Notes: generated by a model not told the origin, from the sequence alone. 64,000 nt of DNA from Anniella stebbinsi (GCA_029215795.1 JARDYH010000001.1:193323654-193387653), one strand, 5' to 3'; numbered from the stretch's first letter, positions 43,095-56,599 are shown. Program-made: numbers and translations.

Positions 43095-43365
43095 TTATCT
43101 TTTCGGTGCTAGGTCAAGACTTTCCTCTTCTCTCAGGCATTTGGCAATATCTGAGGACCCTGGGTTTGTTGTTTTGTTTGTTTGTTTGTTTGTTTTTTGG
43201 TAGCTTTTTGAAGTGTTGTAGTGGTTTTAAATGTACAGATTGTGTGTATGTTGTATGTTTTTACTGTTTAAATTTTTGTATATTGTTTTTAATTGTTTTT
43301 AATCCTATGTAAACCGCCCAGAGAGCTTCAACTATGGGGCGGTATACAAATGTAATAAATAAATA
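43095..43365 (+). mobile_element. L2-clade LINE 3' end
   Basis: GGTCAAGACTTTCCTCTTC, TTTTTAATTGTTTTTAATCC, GTAAACCGCCCAGAGAGC, CTATGGGGCGGTATACAAA and TGTAATAAATAAAT. The first word codes the end of ORF2 (compare VKTFLFSQ at 50760). An internal (TTTG)n run lies at 43175-43197. The 3' stem CCGCCC / GGGCGG is intact. Confidence 0.85.
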
Positions 43366-43433
43366 TGTCTTTTCCAGGGAGAATTTTTCCTCTTTATGGT
43401 TTTGTTTGTTTCCTTATGTTGAAATTTTACAAT

Positions 43434-43467
43434 AAAATTATTATTATTATTATTATTATTATTATTG
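43434..43467 (+). repeat. (ATT)n microsatellite at the L1 3' end
   Basis: About 11 ATT units after AATAAA. Confidence 0.95.
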
Positions 43468-43979
43468 ATTCAGCTATCATTCTGGTCAACTTTTGCAAGT
43501 GGGATGGAGGGGCACCATTTTGTCTTTCATCTCAGGCAGCAAAATGTCTTGGGCTGGCCCTGCCAGATTAGCATGGCATAGTTTTTAAAGAAGAAATAGT
43601 CTGAAAACCAACAATTGAAAACTGTCATAGCCTGCATGGTCAGCTTGTACCTACCTTTCCCCCCAGAGCATTGACAAATGTCTGTGGTGACAATTTTGCT
43701 TCTGTTTTAGTCTCATGCTGAAATGGCTCTTCTTGTTTTTAGTCCTTGTTTGTACTGGGGGGGGGGGTCCCTCTCCCCTACCACCTGCGGGAATCTTCCA
43801 GGCATCAAAGAAATACGAAGGATTCTACCTTGGATGATGTTTGCAATACCAACTAGTAATGTTCTGAAATGCAGAAGTAGTTATTCAGAATGTCAGCACT
43901 ATCTTCAAAGCTAGCTGCTTTCAAAGCCTGTTCCCCTGGGATGCCTGGAAGTACTGTTAGATTTTCCAGTGGTAACTAA

Positions 43980-45110
43980 ATCACATTTAAGTACCATACA
44001 CAAGTGGTGTGGGGTGAATCTACAGAGGCAGAGGTATTTCCTGCAGTGAGCCAGTGGCATAGTCCATGCCACGCACCCCTTTGTATTTCTGGTGACTTCC
44101 TTGTGAGCAGAGGTTTCTCTAGATTCCAAACTTTGCATGCAACAATCCAGAACTTTCTGGCTTTGGTAAGGCAGACTGCTGCAATATATTCGGTTCACAT
44201 TTTGTTGTGTTTGAAAAGAAGATGTGATTATTATTTTATTTCAGGCCTCAAAGGAAGCTCACTGGATGATAGGTTAAAGGTGAGTTATGAATAACCCTGG
44301 TAGCGCAGATAAGTCTTTTGTACATAAATCTCACTGGGCAGCTTGCTGAAAAGCCTTTCAATTACAGGATATGTAAACCATAAGGGAGAATCTAAGTTGC
44401 TTTGGGGGGGGGGGTCTTCCAGAAATCAAAACTAGAGGGTAATGAGCATTGTTTGATTTCTTAATAAAACATGAAAACTTAATGGAGATGTGCTGGTGCC
44501 AAAATCAGAGCTTAAATGCATATTGACAGCAGAATCAGTTCTCAGGGGTGAAGACAATGAAAAACCAAAGAGGCTGAGGAAAAAGATGCACATTTTTCCC
44601 TTCTGTCCTATCATTCATCACCTCTGTACAGTTAAAATTTAAAATGTATTCCTATGAATATAGAGGAAATCTTTCCTAAATAATATATCCAATGGGTAAA
44701 TGATATTGGATAGCCATTTTGCGGTGTGAAATCCATTATCCCATCTTTGGATAAGCACCACAGAGGACTCTGATTCTTTATTTCAGAGTGCATTTAGTCC
44801 GATGGTTCAACAATATATGTGTGAAATGGGTAGCAAGGTCCAGAGTGGCCACATTGTGTCAGCATAGCAAGAGCCATCACACTGATCAAATGCCAAGGCT
44901 GTATTGCAAAGGTGCAGCTGTGACAGACGCAGCTTACAAGTGGGGAAAAAAATTCCCTCCTTTCCCCCAATCCTACCCCAAATTCTCTGAAGGCAATGAG
45001 GTCAGCTAGAGACAGATAAAGTGTTGCTATTTTCTAGTTGAAAACAACAACAACATTTATATATTGTTTGAATTTTTTTTTTATTGAAAATGAAACATTA
45101 ATAACACTTT
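43980..45110. other. Unassigned non-coding DNA
   Basis: No transposon ends or domain-bearing open frames recognised. A poly-G run lies near 44404-44413. Confidence 0.4.
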
Positions 45111-45399
45111 AGTCATATCATTTTGCCGGTGTTTTAAGAAATGGCTCTGATGATCATGGCAGTGTCTTCAGGACACCACTTTGCCGTTCCTTCCTCTTCG
45201 TCACTGCTGTGGGGTGGGAAATCCTCATGGCAGGAGGGAGTGCGAGCTTTCCAGGGGCCATTCAGCTCATCAGGCCTGCTCTCTGCCCTCTGCCCAGCCT
45301 TCCAGCTCGTCTGGCAACCTATCAGCTGTCACCACTCACCTGGGAATGCCACCAGCTTGATGCCGAAGCAAGGTCACATGGTGGAAGGATCGTAGTGAC

Positions 45400-45562
45400 C
45401 GTGCCTCAAAGCAAAAAGTTAGGGTAAATCCCCAACTTTTAAAATGTGCACCTTTGGGGGAAAGCCCCATCATGGCTGCAAGTTGGCAGCTGCATTGTAC
45501 AACCAATGCAGCACCACTGCACAGCCACCATGGGGCAAATAAGTCATATTGACAGCCCCCCA
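45400..45562 (-). mobile_element. GGGGGCTGTC-family MITE, partial copy
   Basis: TTAGGGTAAATCCCCAAC, AAAGCCCCATCATGGCTGC, AGCACCACTGCACAGCC and GACAGCCCCCC are the reverse complement of the left half of the copy at 14347. The far end was not found; it may reach back to about 45130. Confidence 0.5.
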
Positions 45563-45660
45563 GTTATGTGTCAACCAGCAACATGAGTCTACATAAATTG
45601 GGACAAGAACCCAAACAATTTCAAAATGGTGAACTTCGGTATTTTGAAATTCCAGAATTC

Positions 45661-45700
<40 letters not shown>

Positions 45701-45702
45701 TG
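45661..45702 (+). repeat. (TG)n(AG)n compound microsatellite
   Basis: About 10 TG units followed by about 9 AG units. Confidence 0.95.
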
Positions 45703-45839
45703 TTAAGGGTGCACAAACAGCTTCATGCATGATCATAACAACCAGTGTGTTTGGGATGTGAAGAAGGTATGGGTGAGATGGAACATGCCCATCTGGAAGC
45801 AACCTACCTGTTTGCAGCATTCGTCAGATTGAAGACATT

Positions 45840-48340
45840 ATCTTTTGGCATGCCTTTCGTATGACCATGGGAGTGGAAAGGGGCCAAAAAAATTAAGTGC
45901 TCTGTTTTGAAGCAGAGTATAAATGCAATTGGAATGGAAAGATCCAAATATTGCATAACTGGCTGCAAATATTAAGAGCTTTTCCATACATTTATTGTAC
46001 TCTGTTGATTTGTTACTCATGGTTGCTTACAGGTTCTTTAGATGACATTGTGATCCTTCAGTTTCGCTTTTGTTTTTAAGAGCACTTTCCCAGTTTTTTT
46101 GGGGTGGGTGGGGTGGGGAAAATGGGGGTATTATTTCTGAAAGTGAAAGAACTACTTGTGTATTTGTGGTATTCCACTATAGCACAGTGCCCCCAGAGGT
46201 TATGTATTGAAAATCAGGAAAAGAAAAGCTCTTTGTATAGAGCTCAGATCTCAATTCTTCGACCGAAAGTAGATTGGGCAATCAACAGTCTCGTGTAGAA
46301 AAGCTCTAAGTCTCATTTAACCCTATTTTAGGGTATTTCTATGTTCTGTTTAAAAAAAAAAGAAAAAAAAGTTGTAATGCATTTTAAAATTCTGCCACAG
46401 TTTATAGTTTATGCATTAAAGACAGACATGAAGAGATAGGGGAGGGTAAAAATGCTATTTTGTCAAGTCTGAGAATTGAGATAGCTGGCAATCAATATTC
46501 AAGATCACACCTGTTTAGTCTGGATTTATGAATTTGTTATAAATATCATCCCCATGTTCCAAACTCACAACCACCGATGTGTATTAGAGTCACCACTCCA
46601 CAGAAAATTGAGCACTCGTCGAAAATATAGCTTTAATTTGAATAGGAGTCTGATTGCTATTCTTAATCAAAAAGCCACTAGCTTTACTGAGTCACAGCTT
46701 ACCCTCTCAGACCCTTTCCAAAGGGATATGAAGGAGGAACAAACCAAAGACCTCAAATATATATTTTAAATAAACCACACATGAAGAGTTAAGAGCTCCA
46801 AAAGGACAAAATTTAATTAGCATAATGGGCTCACTGACAGGTGTTGGGCGCTTTGCACTCTTGGGAACCTGACTTCAAATCTCACCTTACAAAACTGGGG
46901 TCTTAATTAACTCCTGCCCTGTAGCACATAAAACCATTAGCAAGAAGAGGGTAGGGGCAGGCTCCATGAATAATCCATCAGGACATGGAGCACGTTTCCA
47001 TATCTATTAGTGCTGTGGCAATTCTGAAAGTAACAATTTCCCTCTTTAAAATTATTTCCCCTCTTTTCAACTGTTAGAAAACAACAATTTGAAACTGATA
47101 GTTGAATAGCATTTTCTAATATATATAAAAGGCAATGACCATCAATCAGAGATAAGAGTATATGCATTTCTCATTCAACTCATCACATCTACACTTAAAT
47201 GATAGGACTGAGAACGGCAGAGATCTGAAGTCTTGGGAGCTGCTGTTCGTCAAGGCTGATAATGCTGCAGGGCTGAAGGACTCTCTATAGCATAGCTCTT
47301 TAAATAATAATATTGCTTGACCCATGTATCCTTTTAAAGTTGGGTGGTTGCTAGTGATTTGCCCAGGCCACTCAGAGAGCAATCCCATGGCCCCAGGAGA
47401 GCATCCAAAGGACCACAGGATTCTCTGGAGCCCTCCCCTCCAGGGCCGTAGACACTGCTACAACCTTGGAAAGGACGGCTGTATCCAATTCCTCCCCCCA
47501 CCCCTTCATAGCTGCCATGGAAAGAACATGTTGGATGCTTTCCAAGGTCTGAAACAGGGTGTGCCAATGGGTGGGAAGGTCAGAAAAATGAAGATGATAG
47601 TAGAGGCCAGAATACAAAGAATCCTATGACCTCTCCAGCCCCAGCTCTGCCCCCATGAGTGTGCTTCCTTTAGAGAGGCTCAGAGGCTCATCTAGGGTAA
47701 AAAGGAGCACAGGGAGATGAAAATCACCTCTTTTGTTCTTCCCTCCTTGCCAGAAATAGCCTGGCAGGCATTGGATCCATGGAAGCCTCTGACTTCGGAG
47801 AATGCAACTCAGAGGAAAGCAGTTTCCAGTTCAGCAGAAAGGAAGTAATGGCAAACATTTTTAGAGCTGAGCCTTGTTTGAAAGTCTTGAAGGATACAAT
47901 ACCACAGTAGTACTACATCTTCACTGTAGCAGAAACTTTACAATTTTAGATCCAGATCAACTAACTATTGTAGTGCTTAGCAACAAATAGTTCAATCCAT
48001 TTCCCATTTGAACGGTTTTTGGTACTCCAAATGAATCTGGGTCTGAAATTGATAAAATCTTGTTCAAGAAAAATGCTAGGGGAAGAAAATACTATGGTAA
48101 AGTAATTTGCAGAGTAAAAAGGTAAACTCATAAAAATGTGTGTTTTAATGCACATTAAATAGATAAATGTCAAATATCAATATTATTAACAATAATATTA
48201 ATGTCACGTATTGTTAAGAAATATTTAATAAATACCAAACTAGATTCCTATTAAAGATGCTTGTGAGATTTGAATCTTTGCAAATTCCATTAACTGACCA
48301 GATCTTGACTAATGTTCAGATTGGTACAACACAAAATGCA
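45840..48340. other. Unassigned non-coding DNA
   Basis: No element termini recognised. About 47340-47700 is GC-richer, with GCCCCAGGAGAGCATCCAAA and similar. It looks like an old repeat but could not be placed. Confidence 0.4.
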
Positions 48341-48632
48341 AGTTATTCGAAAATAAGCACCACTGAGTACCATGGGACTTAATCCCTGGCATGTGTATAT
48401 AGAATGGTAAGGCCTAGTTGTCCACTGGCTTTTGCACATGCTGAACATTCTGATATGGTTCTCAGGGCTAAAACATATCAAAACATGTTTTAAATTCAGT
48501 GTTTCGAGAGCAACTTAGAAATGTGTATTTTCAGAGAAAATGTGTTTACGAATGCATAGTTTGGGGGAAATACGTTCAGAAATATGTAGATGCAAACATT
48601 TGTGCTGATTTTTTTAAAAAAATTGGAGACTA

Positions 48633-48979
48633 AGGTCCCCTCTACAAGAATTCGGTTTGACGCCCGGTTGTCCGATTCTGCGCATCTTCTCGCAATCGCT
48701 TCTACGCCTAATCCCTATACACGGGAGGTGGTGAAGTGCATTACTGGTTGTATGAAATGCACTTTAAAGTTGTTCCATGTGGAGAATAGCTTGTTTACAT
48801 GGTCATAAGGCGCTTCAACTCCTGCGGTAAATTAAAACTCGCTATTTAACATGCATTCGATAATGCGCCTAAGCGGAGATAAAAAGCGCCTCGACCCCCG
48901 ATTTGCACTCCGCTCTTGTAGAGGTAAAAACTTTAATGCACCTTGAAAGAGCTTTAAATCGCTCTTGTAGAGGCACCCT
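48633..48979 (+). mobile_element. CCTCTACAAG-family MITE, copy 2 (347 bp)
   Basis: The ends AGGTCCCCTCTACAAGA and TCTTGTAGAGGCACCCT are inverted repeats of about 17 bp. Length and order of internal words equal those of 6834-7180, and many CpGs are still present. Confidence 0.85.
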
Positions 48980-48999
48980 AATGCAGACAGAGGATAAGC

Positions 49000-50490
49000 C
49001 AGACTTATACACATGTGAAAGCGACACAGTCACTTTCGCCCATTTCTGATTCAGATATATTCACAAATAGAATAGAAAGAAATAGACTATAAAGGAAATA
49101 GGTGGGTTTTAAAATGCTCCTTCAAGTCTTTGATCTGATGGTTGTTTATGTCAGTGGAAGTTGGCAGCTTTGCATTCAACTTATTCCTTTCCAGGTCACC
49201 TTTATGCATGACGGAAACCAACTGATATTTCAAAAAAGAATATGTTGACGATTATTACTACAGCATTTTAATGCCCTAGTCGTTATATGTACCTGGGTTT
49301 TTATTAGCTTCATGTTATAGATTAACGAGATGCGATAGATATCATGGCTCTGAATTCTACACAGTATGACATGTTTTTAACAGTGGCTAAATATACAGTC
49401 AACCCAACGGCTGTTTCTTACAGCATGTCAAGTTTCATCTTTGCCTGAGAGACACTATTTTAAAAAAAAATATGTTGGGGCAGAATATTGCTACTTTAAA
49501 AGAAAAGCAACTGGATGACAAAACATGGTTTAAGGGCAGCTCCTTCCAAGGCAGTGACATTAAGATACAAAACTGAATAAAGATCCACGGATGCTGAATG
49601 TAATTCTCTTTGCACTGTTTTTTTTTAGCACCATGGCCTGTGACCTGCAGCAGAACCAATTTAGCAAATGGCTGGGCTCTTTCATGAGCTTTCTAGAAGG
49701 TGCAGGCACTGTCCTGTAAGTGACCATGAAGAACAGACATGGTCCAACCCTTCCAATGTGGGTCTGCTTGCATGATAGGCAGTGCCATGCACCTCGCAAA
49801 TCAAAGACAAGTCAACGGCGGGTAGTATCGAATGACGTGTCAGTGCTAGGGCTAATTGTCATTGTGCTAGTGTAAACCAGCACTTACACAACATAACTAC
49901 TGCAATAGGGGGAAAGCGGCAATTTGCAGTCAAAATTTCGCAGTACAGTTGCAAAATGGTGCAATTTTTCTTCAAACCAAGTCATGTGGGCGGACAGAAT
50001 TGTCATAAATTCTCATGAATGCTATTTTTTTTTTTGTAGAGAGATTTATACCTGTGAACAAAAAGCATATATGAAGTAACATATGGAAGGCCACGTGGAT
50101 CTATACATTTTTTCACACATATTAGGAAACAGAAATGTAGGTTGACTTTCTGATTAATACATCACAGTGAAAAGAAATATATACTCACCCAACCATTTTT
50201 ATATTCCTTTCTACATGTTCTTTGAACAAAATATACAATTCTGTTTATAGCAGCAGAATTTGCGCAGAATGAAGACTTCCAGCGTTTCTGTGTATGCACA
50301 GTAGAAAACTGTTTGCATGATAATTTGTGTCTATCTTGAACTCCCCTTTACAGGTATTTTCCTTACAGTGAACATTACCCTAGCAATTTTTGGCAGCAAA
50401 TACCAATGAATTGGGTGTTGATTTTTACTGAACTTCCATATTAGGTCCTATCTCTGTATAAGATGTATCCATGTACAGCATACATAAAGC
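49000..50490. other. Unassigned non-coding DNA
   Basis: Nothing recognised beyond homopolymer runs. The minus-strand open frames near 49435-49799 have no domain-like content. Confidence 0.4.
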
Positions 50491-50531
50491 AATGTGAGAG
50501 TCAAGCTGAATTTGAATATCTTATTTTCAAC

Positions 50532-50930
50532 TATTTATTTTATTTACTTATTTTATTCCATTTATATACTGCCCCATAGCCGAAGCTCTCTGGGCGGTTT
50601 ACAGTTTAAAAACATTGAACAATTAAAACACCAATATACAAAATTTAAAAACATAAAGCATAAAAACAAATTAAAATTACAATATCCTTCTGGGTCAAAG
50701 CACAACAACAACACACAAACACAAAACCCCTCATCATATACTGTTAAATGCCTGGGAGAAGAGGAAAGTCTTGACCTGGCACTGAAAAGATAACAATGTT
50801 GGCACCAGGCGAGCCTTGTCAGGGAGATCATTCCACAATTGGGGGGCCACCACTGAAAAGGCCCTTTCCCTTGTTGCCACCCTCCATGCCTCCCTTGGAG
50901 TAGGCAACCGGAGGAGGACTATCACAGTTT
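50532..50930 (-). mobile_element. L2-clade LINE 3' end (minus strand)
   Basis: On the minus strand, residues TRERAFSVVAPQLWNDLPD, then LVPTLLSFQCQVKTFLFSQ, precede a 3' UTR. The UTR, read on the plus strand, begins ATTTATATACTGCCCCATAG then CCGAAGCTCTCTGGGCGG. It is the same subfamily as 43095-43365 and heavily 5'-truncated. Confidence 0.9.
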
Positions 50931-51523
50931 GGGGGAAAATAATATAATTAGGATAATTTGGTTCTTAAGAGGACTATAAATGTTGAAAGAGGCATTTTAG
51001 TTTAATATTTAAGAGCTCAATACTTGGTGCCTTTTGCCCTCAGTCATTTGCAAACTGAGAATTTAGCGCAGGGCTGCTGAAATGTTCAAAATTGAATAAC
51101 AACAAGGACTGGTGTAGTAAATATCTTCTTTTTTAAAGCCAGAAATCTATTAATCTGTTTCCATTATGGTCAAGTAAATATTGCCCCATTTGATACCTGC
51201 TTTGGAGAAGTAGAAGTGAGGTAAAATGACTTAGAACCTATCACAGGGAAAGGCAACAGTCCCTCTCATATTTGTTGGATAATAGGAACAACTCTGCAGG
51301 CCTCCAAACAATAGGGGGCGATAGAGAATGTCCTGTAGCTTGATCAGTTCCTATTTCCTGCTCCCTTCCTTTCCTTTCCTTTTTCTCCTTCTTCCTCTGT
51401 CTCTGCAATGAGCAGCAAGCACCATGTGGCTCTTTCCCAAAAGGAAGCAAGTAATTGTATTTCATGCCTTTGTTTACTTACACTCACACACCCAGCTTTA
51501 GGGGATGCTTGTAGTTAAACAAT

Positions 51524-51748
51524 GGCTCAATTCGTACAACACAATAAACAACTGGTGTGGGGGAAACAATCGTCAGTTGTTTTGACTATGTGTCATCCGA
51601 ATGCTGCCATAGTCAACTCAGCGCTGATCCTAATCCACACCACAGTTGATTATTTATTACCATGTTGTGTGGGGAGTACCCCCTAGTTGAACAACTGTAA
51701 AGTTGATTATTACCCCACCATTGACTATCGTGTCATCTGAATTGAGCC
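51524..51748. mobile_element. GGCTCAATTCG-family MITE, copy 1 (225 bp)
   Basis: The ends GGCTCAATTCGTACAACACA and CGTGTCATCTGAATTGAGCC are inverted repeats. The interior has mirrored words (CAACTGGTGTGGGG / CCACACCACAGTTGATTATT). It is nearly identical to 59275-59500, with about nine differences in 226 bp by eye. Confidence 0.9.
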
Positions 51749-52025
51749 AATGTTAGCCTTCTCTTACGATGCATATAAAAACACTAATAAAGTAAATTGA
51801 TTTGAACTTCCTTTAGACAGGCTGAAGCCTGTGTTTATTGCCTCCAACACTAAATGCTGTGTTGCCATGCTTCCTTTATATAAGGAAACTCTGCTGTACA
51901 CCAGACTTTTCAACACTAATTACATTTTGTGCTAATCTATCTCAATGGCAATTTTTGTAGGCTTTGGAGAATTTTAAACAGAGTTGCTTGAAATAGAGGT
52001 GTTGACAAATATCCCTACTCTGAGA

Positions 52026-52480
52026 TAGAACCACATGAAGCTGCTTTCAAGCAAAACAGACCATTGGTCCATCACACTCAATACTGTAGACAACACCAGT
52101 TTTCACACTTTTTTTGTTTACAAATCAAAGCACATACATAACTCAAGTTTTAATAACCTTTCCCCCTTTAGTGCTGGCATCTTTGTCAAAACTAACATGG
52201 TATTATGAAAACTATGGGCCCTAGGCCAAGCCTCTGATGAGGACCACATAACTTGGTAAAACCTTTGGGAGCAATCAGTAGAGTTCATCAGTGCCATCAA
52301 GTACAAGGCAAAATATAGATATTCTCAACTGCTCTATAACCTTTCCAAGGACAACCACTGACAGCAACTCTCCAGGATTTCAGACAGAGACTTTTCTCTG
52401 CCCTACCAGGAGATGCCAGGGATTGACCCTGGGACTTTTTGCATTCAAGTAATGAGTTCTACCACTAAGTTATGGCCTGG
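52026..52480 (-). mobile_element. tRNA-derived SINE (minus strand) with an internal insert
   Basis: Read on the minus strand it starts ACTTAGTGGTAGAACTCAT (A-box region), GCAAAAAGTCCCAGGGTCAA and CCCTGGCATCTCC (B-box region). After CTGGAGAGTTGCTGTCAG there is about 260 bp of unrelated sequence (about 52105-52365). The SINE tail then resumes: GGACCAATGGTCTGTTTTGC and GCAGCTTCATGTGG. The insert was not identified. Confidence 0.7.
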
Positions 52481-52948
52481 TGCCAACCAGAGTCTACTAT
52501 GTTCCTTACAATATGAAGAGTTGGTATGATTGGGATTCATGAGTGAAGATATATCACATTCTTCTTCATTTACAAGGCAGAGAACTTTGTTGATGATCTC
52601 CACAGAGATTGAAATCTTACCATGAGTAATAGCTATATCCTAACATCTCTTCATACAAAACTTCTACACTGAAGAATTCCATGTAAGAATTTGTGAGGTC
52701 CTTGCACGTAAATAATCACATTTGATAATTCTATGCACTGAAATTCACTGTTTCAAGAGCTGGAAAGAGACTTACACAGATTTAGGATTATCACATGTGG
52801 CAATCTATACAAGGGGATCTTCAAAATTCCTACATAGATTTCCACAAGAAACTTCAGAGAAACAATGAGGGCACAATCCATCCTCTCACGCATGCCTCCC
52901 AGATGTAGACTCCTGTTGGCATGCTCTTCTGAGCAATGTGTATGTGCT

Positions 52949-52973
52949 CATCATCATCATCATCATCATCATC
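52949..52973 (+). repeat. (CAT)n microsatellite
   Basis: About eight CAT units. Confidence 0.95.
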
Positions 52974-52979
52974 TGCATT

Positions 52980-54980
52980 CCATTTCCAAAAAGAAGCCCA
53001 AAACAACTAATAACGTCATACAAAACCAAATACAATATCAAGACAACAATATAAGAAATTATCAGGTAATAAAAATGATACAGTAAATTTACAAACTTTC
53101 AATTTGAGATTTTAAATACACAACTTCAGGTAATAAATACAAAAATACAAATTCATAAATCAATACAAATTCAAGAAAGAAGAGGATAATGAAATGCAAC
53201 CCATCTTCTAGCCAAAAATATACAGTTATACCCCAATCTAGCAACCAATATATTCACCCATTTGGATGTACCATTAAATGAGACAAAGCCACCCTAATCC
53301 ATTCTCTGATTGGCTGTTATCATAATGAGTTTTGTTCAGATTAATATATCACAATGTCGGTATGTTTAACAATGGGGGGGATACAAATCAGCATCTCTGA
53401 TTCTTCTTATACAATGTTCTTATACTTTTTCATATCCAAACATTTAAATTGATGGTTCTTTTGCAAAGTAGAAAGGGTTAAAGTACATCATTCTGAACTT
53501 TGGTAGACACTTTCATTTCATTTAGTAACTAAGGGGTGATTAAAGTATTTTTTAAAAAAGAAATATATAGATCAAATATGTAATCCTCAAATCATAACAG
53601 TTGATCATTAATTACAATGTTAGTCATACATAGTCTTAATAGGAAAAGGTAATATTAAATGAATTATCATAAACATACATTATTCCATGTCCATCTGGCA
53701 ATTACTTCCTATGATCCAAATAATCAATGAATTATCAATAATCCATGAGTTTAATTCAATTCATTCCAACTATATTAGAATTTCTTCCACAATAATGAAA
53801 AAAATCTAAACAATTCCTTTTCCTAGTTTTTACTTCTTCCCTCCCTACTCTTGATCCATTACATTAATTTGATATATTCAATTAAATTCCAACATCTGAA
53901 TATGTGCAAAGATGGTGAAGTTTGGCTGCTTAGCCATGCCGACCATGCAGCACAGAAACAAGAAATTAATTCAGAAAAAATCTCAGTTTTAATTACAAAA
54001 AAATGTTAAAATTTCAGGGTTCATTATGTCTATGGAAATGTCTTAACATGCTAGATTTGACATATAGACTGACTAATTACAAATGTTGGTGATATCACTA
54101 ATTGTGAATAAGGCTAAGGAAGAGGTTATCACAAAATAAAATATTCTGCAAGGTGTTATTTCAAGTTCCAGGTTTTAATTCTAAGTCTTTCAATTATGTT
54201 TTGCATCATAAGATCTTTACAAAAATCTGCAAATGCAACTTTACTCCAAGGTTGTTCCAGTTTTAAACTATTTTCAACAAAACCGGTAGTCATTCTGATA
54301 GTGTATTGAAATAATATATAAGACAATCAGGACACAGATATAAAAAGCCTGAGATAATTGGTAGGCATTGTGGCAATTTCCTGACTTATCATTCTTCATC
54401 AATGGAAGATCAGCATCATTTCAACAGTTCCTGCGTACAAAAATACTGCAATAAACAAATCTTCAGTCAGCAATAAAAGTATAATTGGATGAGTAAACAG
54501 TTTTCCCTTCTTTAATTCTATTTGCTATGCTAAAGAGTGCTTCTTACTTTTTACATCCTATCACAAGTTATTCCTTCCTTTATTCTTATTCCATGGCTAG
54601 CACATTTGTTTGTTAAATTAATTAGCTGGTGTTGGATGAATCCATTTTCTTCCCAACAACCTTCCCAGATTTACATATGGAGATTCTGCAGTAATGACAA
54701 TGTAAATTTGCTGAAATGCCCAAAGATTATTTCTTCAGATATTAACTTGTCAGGAGACTGTGTATATTCTAAAAGGCCTGCAATGTTAGTTTTCAAAAAA
54801 CTGCCAAAAGAGATATCTACAGAGGTAATGCACCCCCCTCCACAAAAATATTTGATGCATTTCCTCCCCACCCCCCGCAAGCTCCTGAAGATTATATTTA
54901 TAGGATTTGGTTATTGTAATAATGCCTTATGATTGGTATCTTTTCTAAAGCCACACAGGTCATTTTTCTCCTTCTCCCAT
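52980..54980. other. Long AT-rich unassigned stretch
   Basis: Uniformly AT-rich with almost no CpG, many TACAAAT/CAATA words and no recognised termini or coding frames. It could be the inverted 3' part of an old LINE after the (CAT)n run, but no diagnostic sequence was seen. Confidence 0.35.
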
Positions 54981-54983
54981 AAA

Positions 54984-55334
54984 ACTAGAACCCAAAGGGG
55001 TCATCCCATGAAACTGACTGGTGAGAGATTCAAGACAGATAAAAGGAAGTACTTCTTCACACAGTAGTGATGGCCACCAATTTGGATGGCTTTAAAAGGA
55101 GGTTGGCTAAATTCCTGGAGGAGAAGGCTATCACTGGCTACTAGCCCTGATGGATATGTGATACCTCCAGTGTCAGAGGCAGTAAGCCTAAATACACCAG
55201 TTGCTGGGGAACATGGGTGGTACGGTGCTGTTGCACCATGTCCCGCTTGTGGGTCCCTGGTCGACAGCTAGTTGGCCACTGTGTGAATAGAGTGCTGGAC
55301 TAGATGGACCCTTGGCTCTTCTTATGTTCTTAGG
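54984..55334 (+). mobile_element. CR1-like LINE 3' end, longest copy
   Basis: TAAAACTAGAACCCAAAGGG, AAAAGGAAGTACTTCTTCAC, TGATGGCCACCAATTTGGAT, TAAATTCCTGGAGGAGAAGG, AGTTGCTGGGGAACATGG, AGTTGGCCACTGTGTGAATA, GAGTGCTGGACTAGATGG, ending TCTTCTTATGTTCTTAG. Only the non-coding 3' portion is present. Confidence 0.88.
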
Positions 55335-56228
55335 TCACTGTCAAGTCACAAATTTCCATATTACACAATTCATTTGTTTGCTGTAGAAAGATGTGTGATG
55401 TATTCACTCCCAAAGGTTTGGCATATAGCTTTCAGTCCATAGTTTGATCATTCTACCATCTCTCTCTCTCCCTCTTTAAATCAATGGGACTTAAAAGTGC
55501 TTGGCTAGATTGCACCCATATACTGCTTCTCCAACTTGCTCCGAAGTCCACAGGTTTAAAGTGACCATTAAGGCTGCAATCATATACACACTTTCCTGCA
55601 GCTACACCTCATTGTACTCAATAGGGCTTACATGTATCGGTTTGCACTGCACCTGGATTTATCTAATCAGTACAATTTGGTCCAATCAGAGTGCCTACAG
55701 CTTTCCAGTAAAAAAGAACTGTGTTGGTTTGATGTTACAACCACTTTTTATTGAACACATAAACTCCCAGGTGATATCCCTGCTTATAGATTCATTTGAT
55801 TTCCATACAATATACTATTTCCCCCTCACAGGTTGACTTTTCTCAAGTATTTTGGAGAAATACTGCTGGCGCAGCACATAAAGTGTTTAGATCTAATGTT
55901 CTCATACAACTTCCTCTTTGAAATGGGGGCTTCAGATTGTCCGCTCCCCTAAAACCAGTTGCTTTTAGTAAGAAACTGCATTTCTTGACAGCTTGATAAG
56001 CCACTGTCATCATTTGAAGTGACAATGTCATACAAGCCCTTTTTTTCTAGCCATCTTTTATTGTACTCTGAGATGCTTATCTTTCTGTATCAATTCAGCA
56101 CTCTCTATCAGTTGATGGACTATGGGAAGCTTTCTCAACTTTCATTTCCTTAAACAAACAGGCATGAAAACATTTAGATGTACAACCCTAATGGCACAAA
56201 GTATTATTTATTTTATTATTTGCTTACC

Positions 56229-56238
56229 TCTATCTATC

Positions 56239-56293
<55 letters not shown>

Positions 56294-56303
56294 ATCTATC
56301 CCA
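56229..56303 (+). repeat. (TATC)n microsatellite
   Basis: About 18 tetranucleotide units with two ATC interruptions (near 56238 and 56293). On the other strand it is (GATA)n. Confidence 0.95.
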
Positions 56304-56329
56304 CCTTTCCATTACACTGCTTTTCTTTT

Positions 56330-56492
56330 GTATCCGGTCAAGAGGGCAGGGCTCCTGCAACTTTAACTGTTGTGATGAAGAGGAATTTCACCAGGTACTG
56401 CATGCACACAAATGACACTTGCTGGAATTCCCTCTTTTCTACAACTGTTAAAGATACAGGAGCCCTGTCCTCCTTTCCATATGGTCACCCTA
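56330..56492 (-). mobile_element. TAGGGTGACC-family hAT-type MITE, single unit
   Basis: The right end CATATGGTCACCCTA matches the termini of 62456-62775. The inner words CTTTAACTGTTGTGATGAAG, GGAATTTCACCAGGTACTG and CTACAACTGTTAAAGATAC are shared. The left terminus is decayed (TATCCGGTCAAGAGGGCAGG). No target duplication found. Confidence 0.7.
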
Positions 56493-56528
56493 CCCTAACA
56501 GGATTGAATTCATGCAATGGTCAGCAAA

Positions 56529-56558
56529 ATGATGATGATGATGATGATGATGATGATA
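56529..56558 (+). repeat. (ATG)n microsatellite
   Basis: About nine ATG units passing into ATAATA. Confidence 0.95.
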
Positions 56559-56599
56559 ATAATGTTGTGTTGGAGCAGGTGAAGGGGAAGGAAAAACCT

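Larger units (their letters stand above)
41127..43470 (+). mobile_element. L1-clade LINE relic, 5'-truncated, with two L2 tails inserted
   Basis: The coding part (41127-43090, next entry) is interrupted at 42592-42685 by an inverted L2 tail. At about 43095-43365 it is interrupted by a plus-strand L2 3' end. After the second insert, GTCTTTTCCAGGGAG leads to TTTACAATAAAATTATTATT, which fits an L1-type polyadenylated 3' end followed by an (ATT)n run. No target duplication was resolved. The 5' half (endonuclease and ORF1) is absent. Confidence 0.8.
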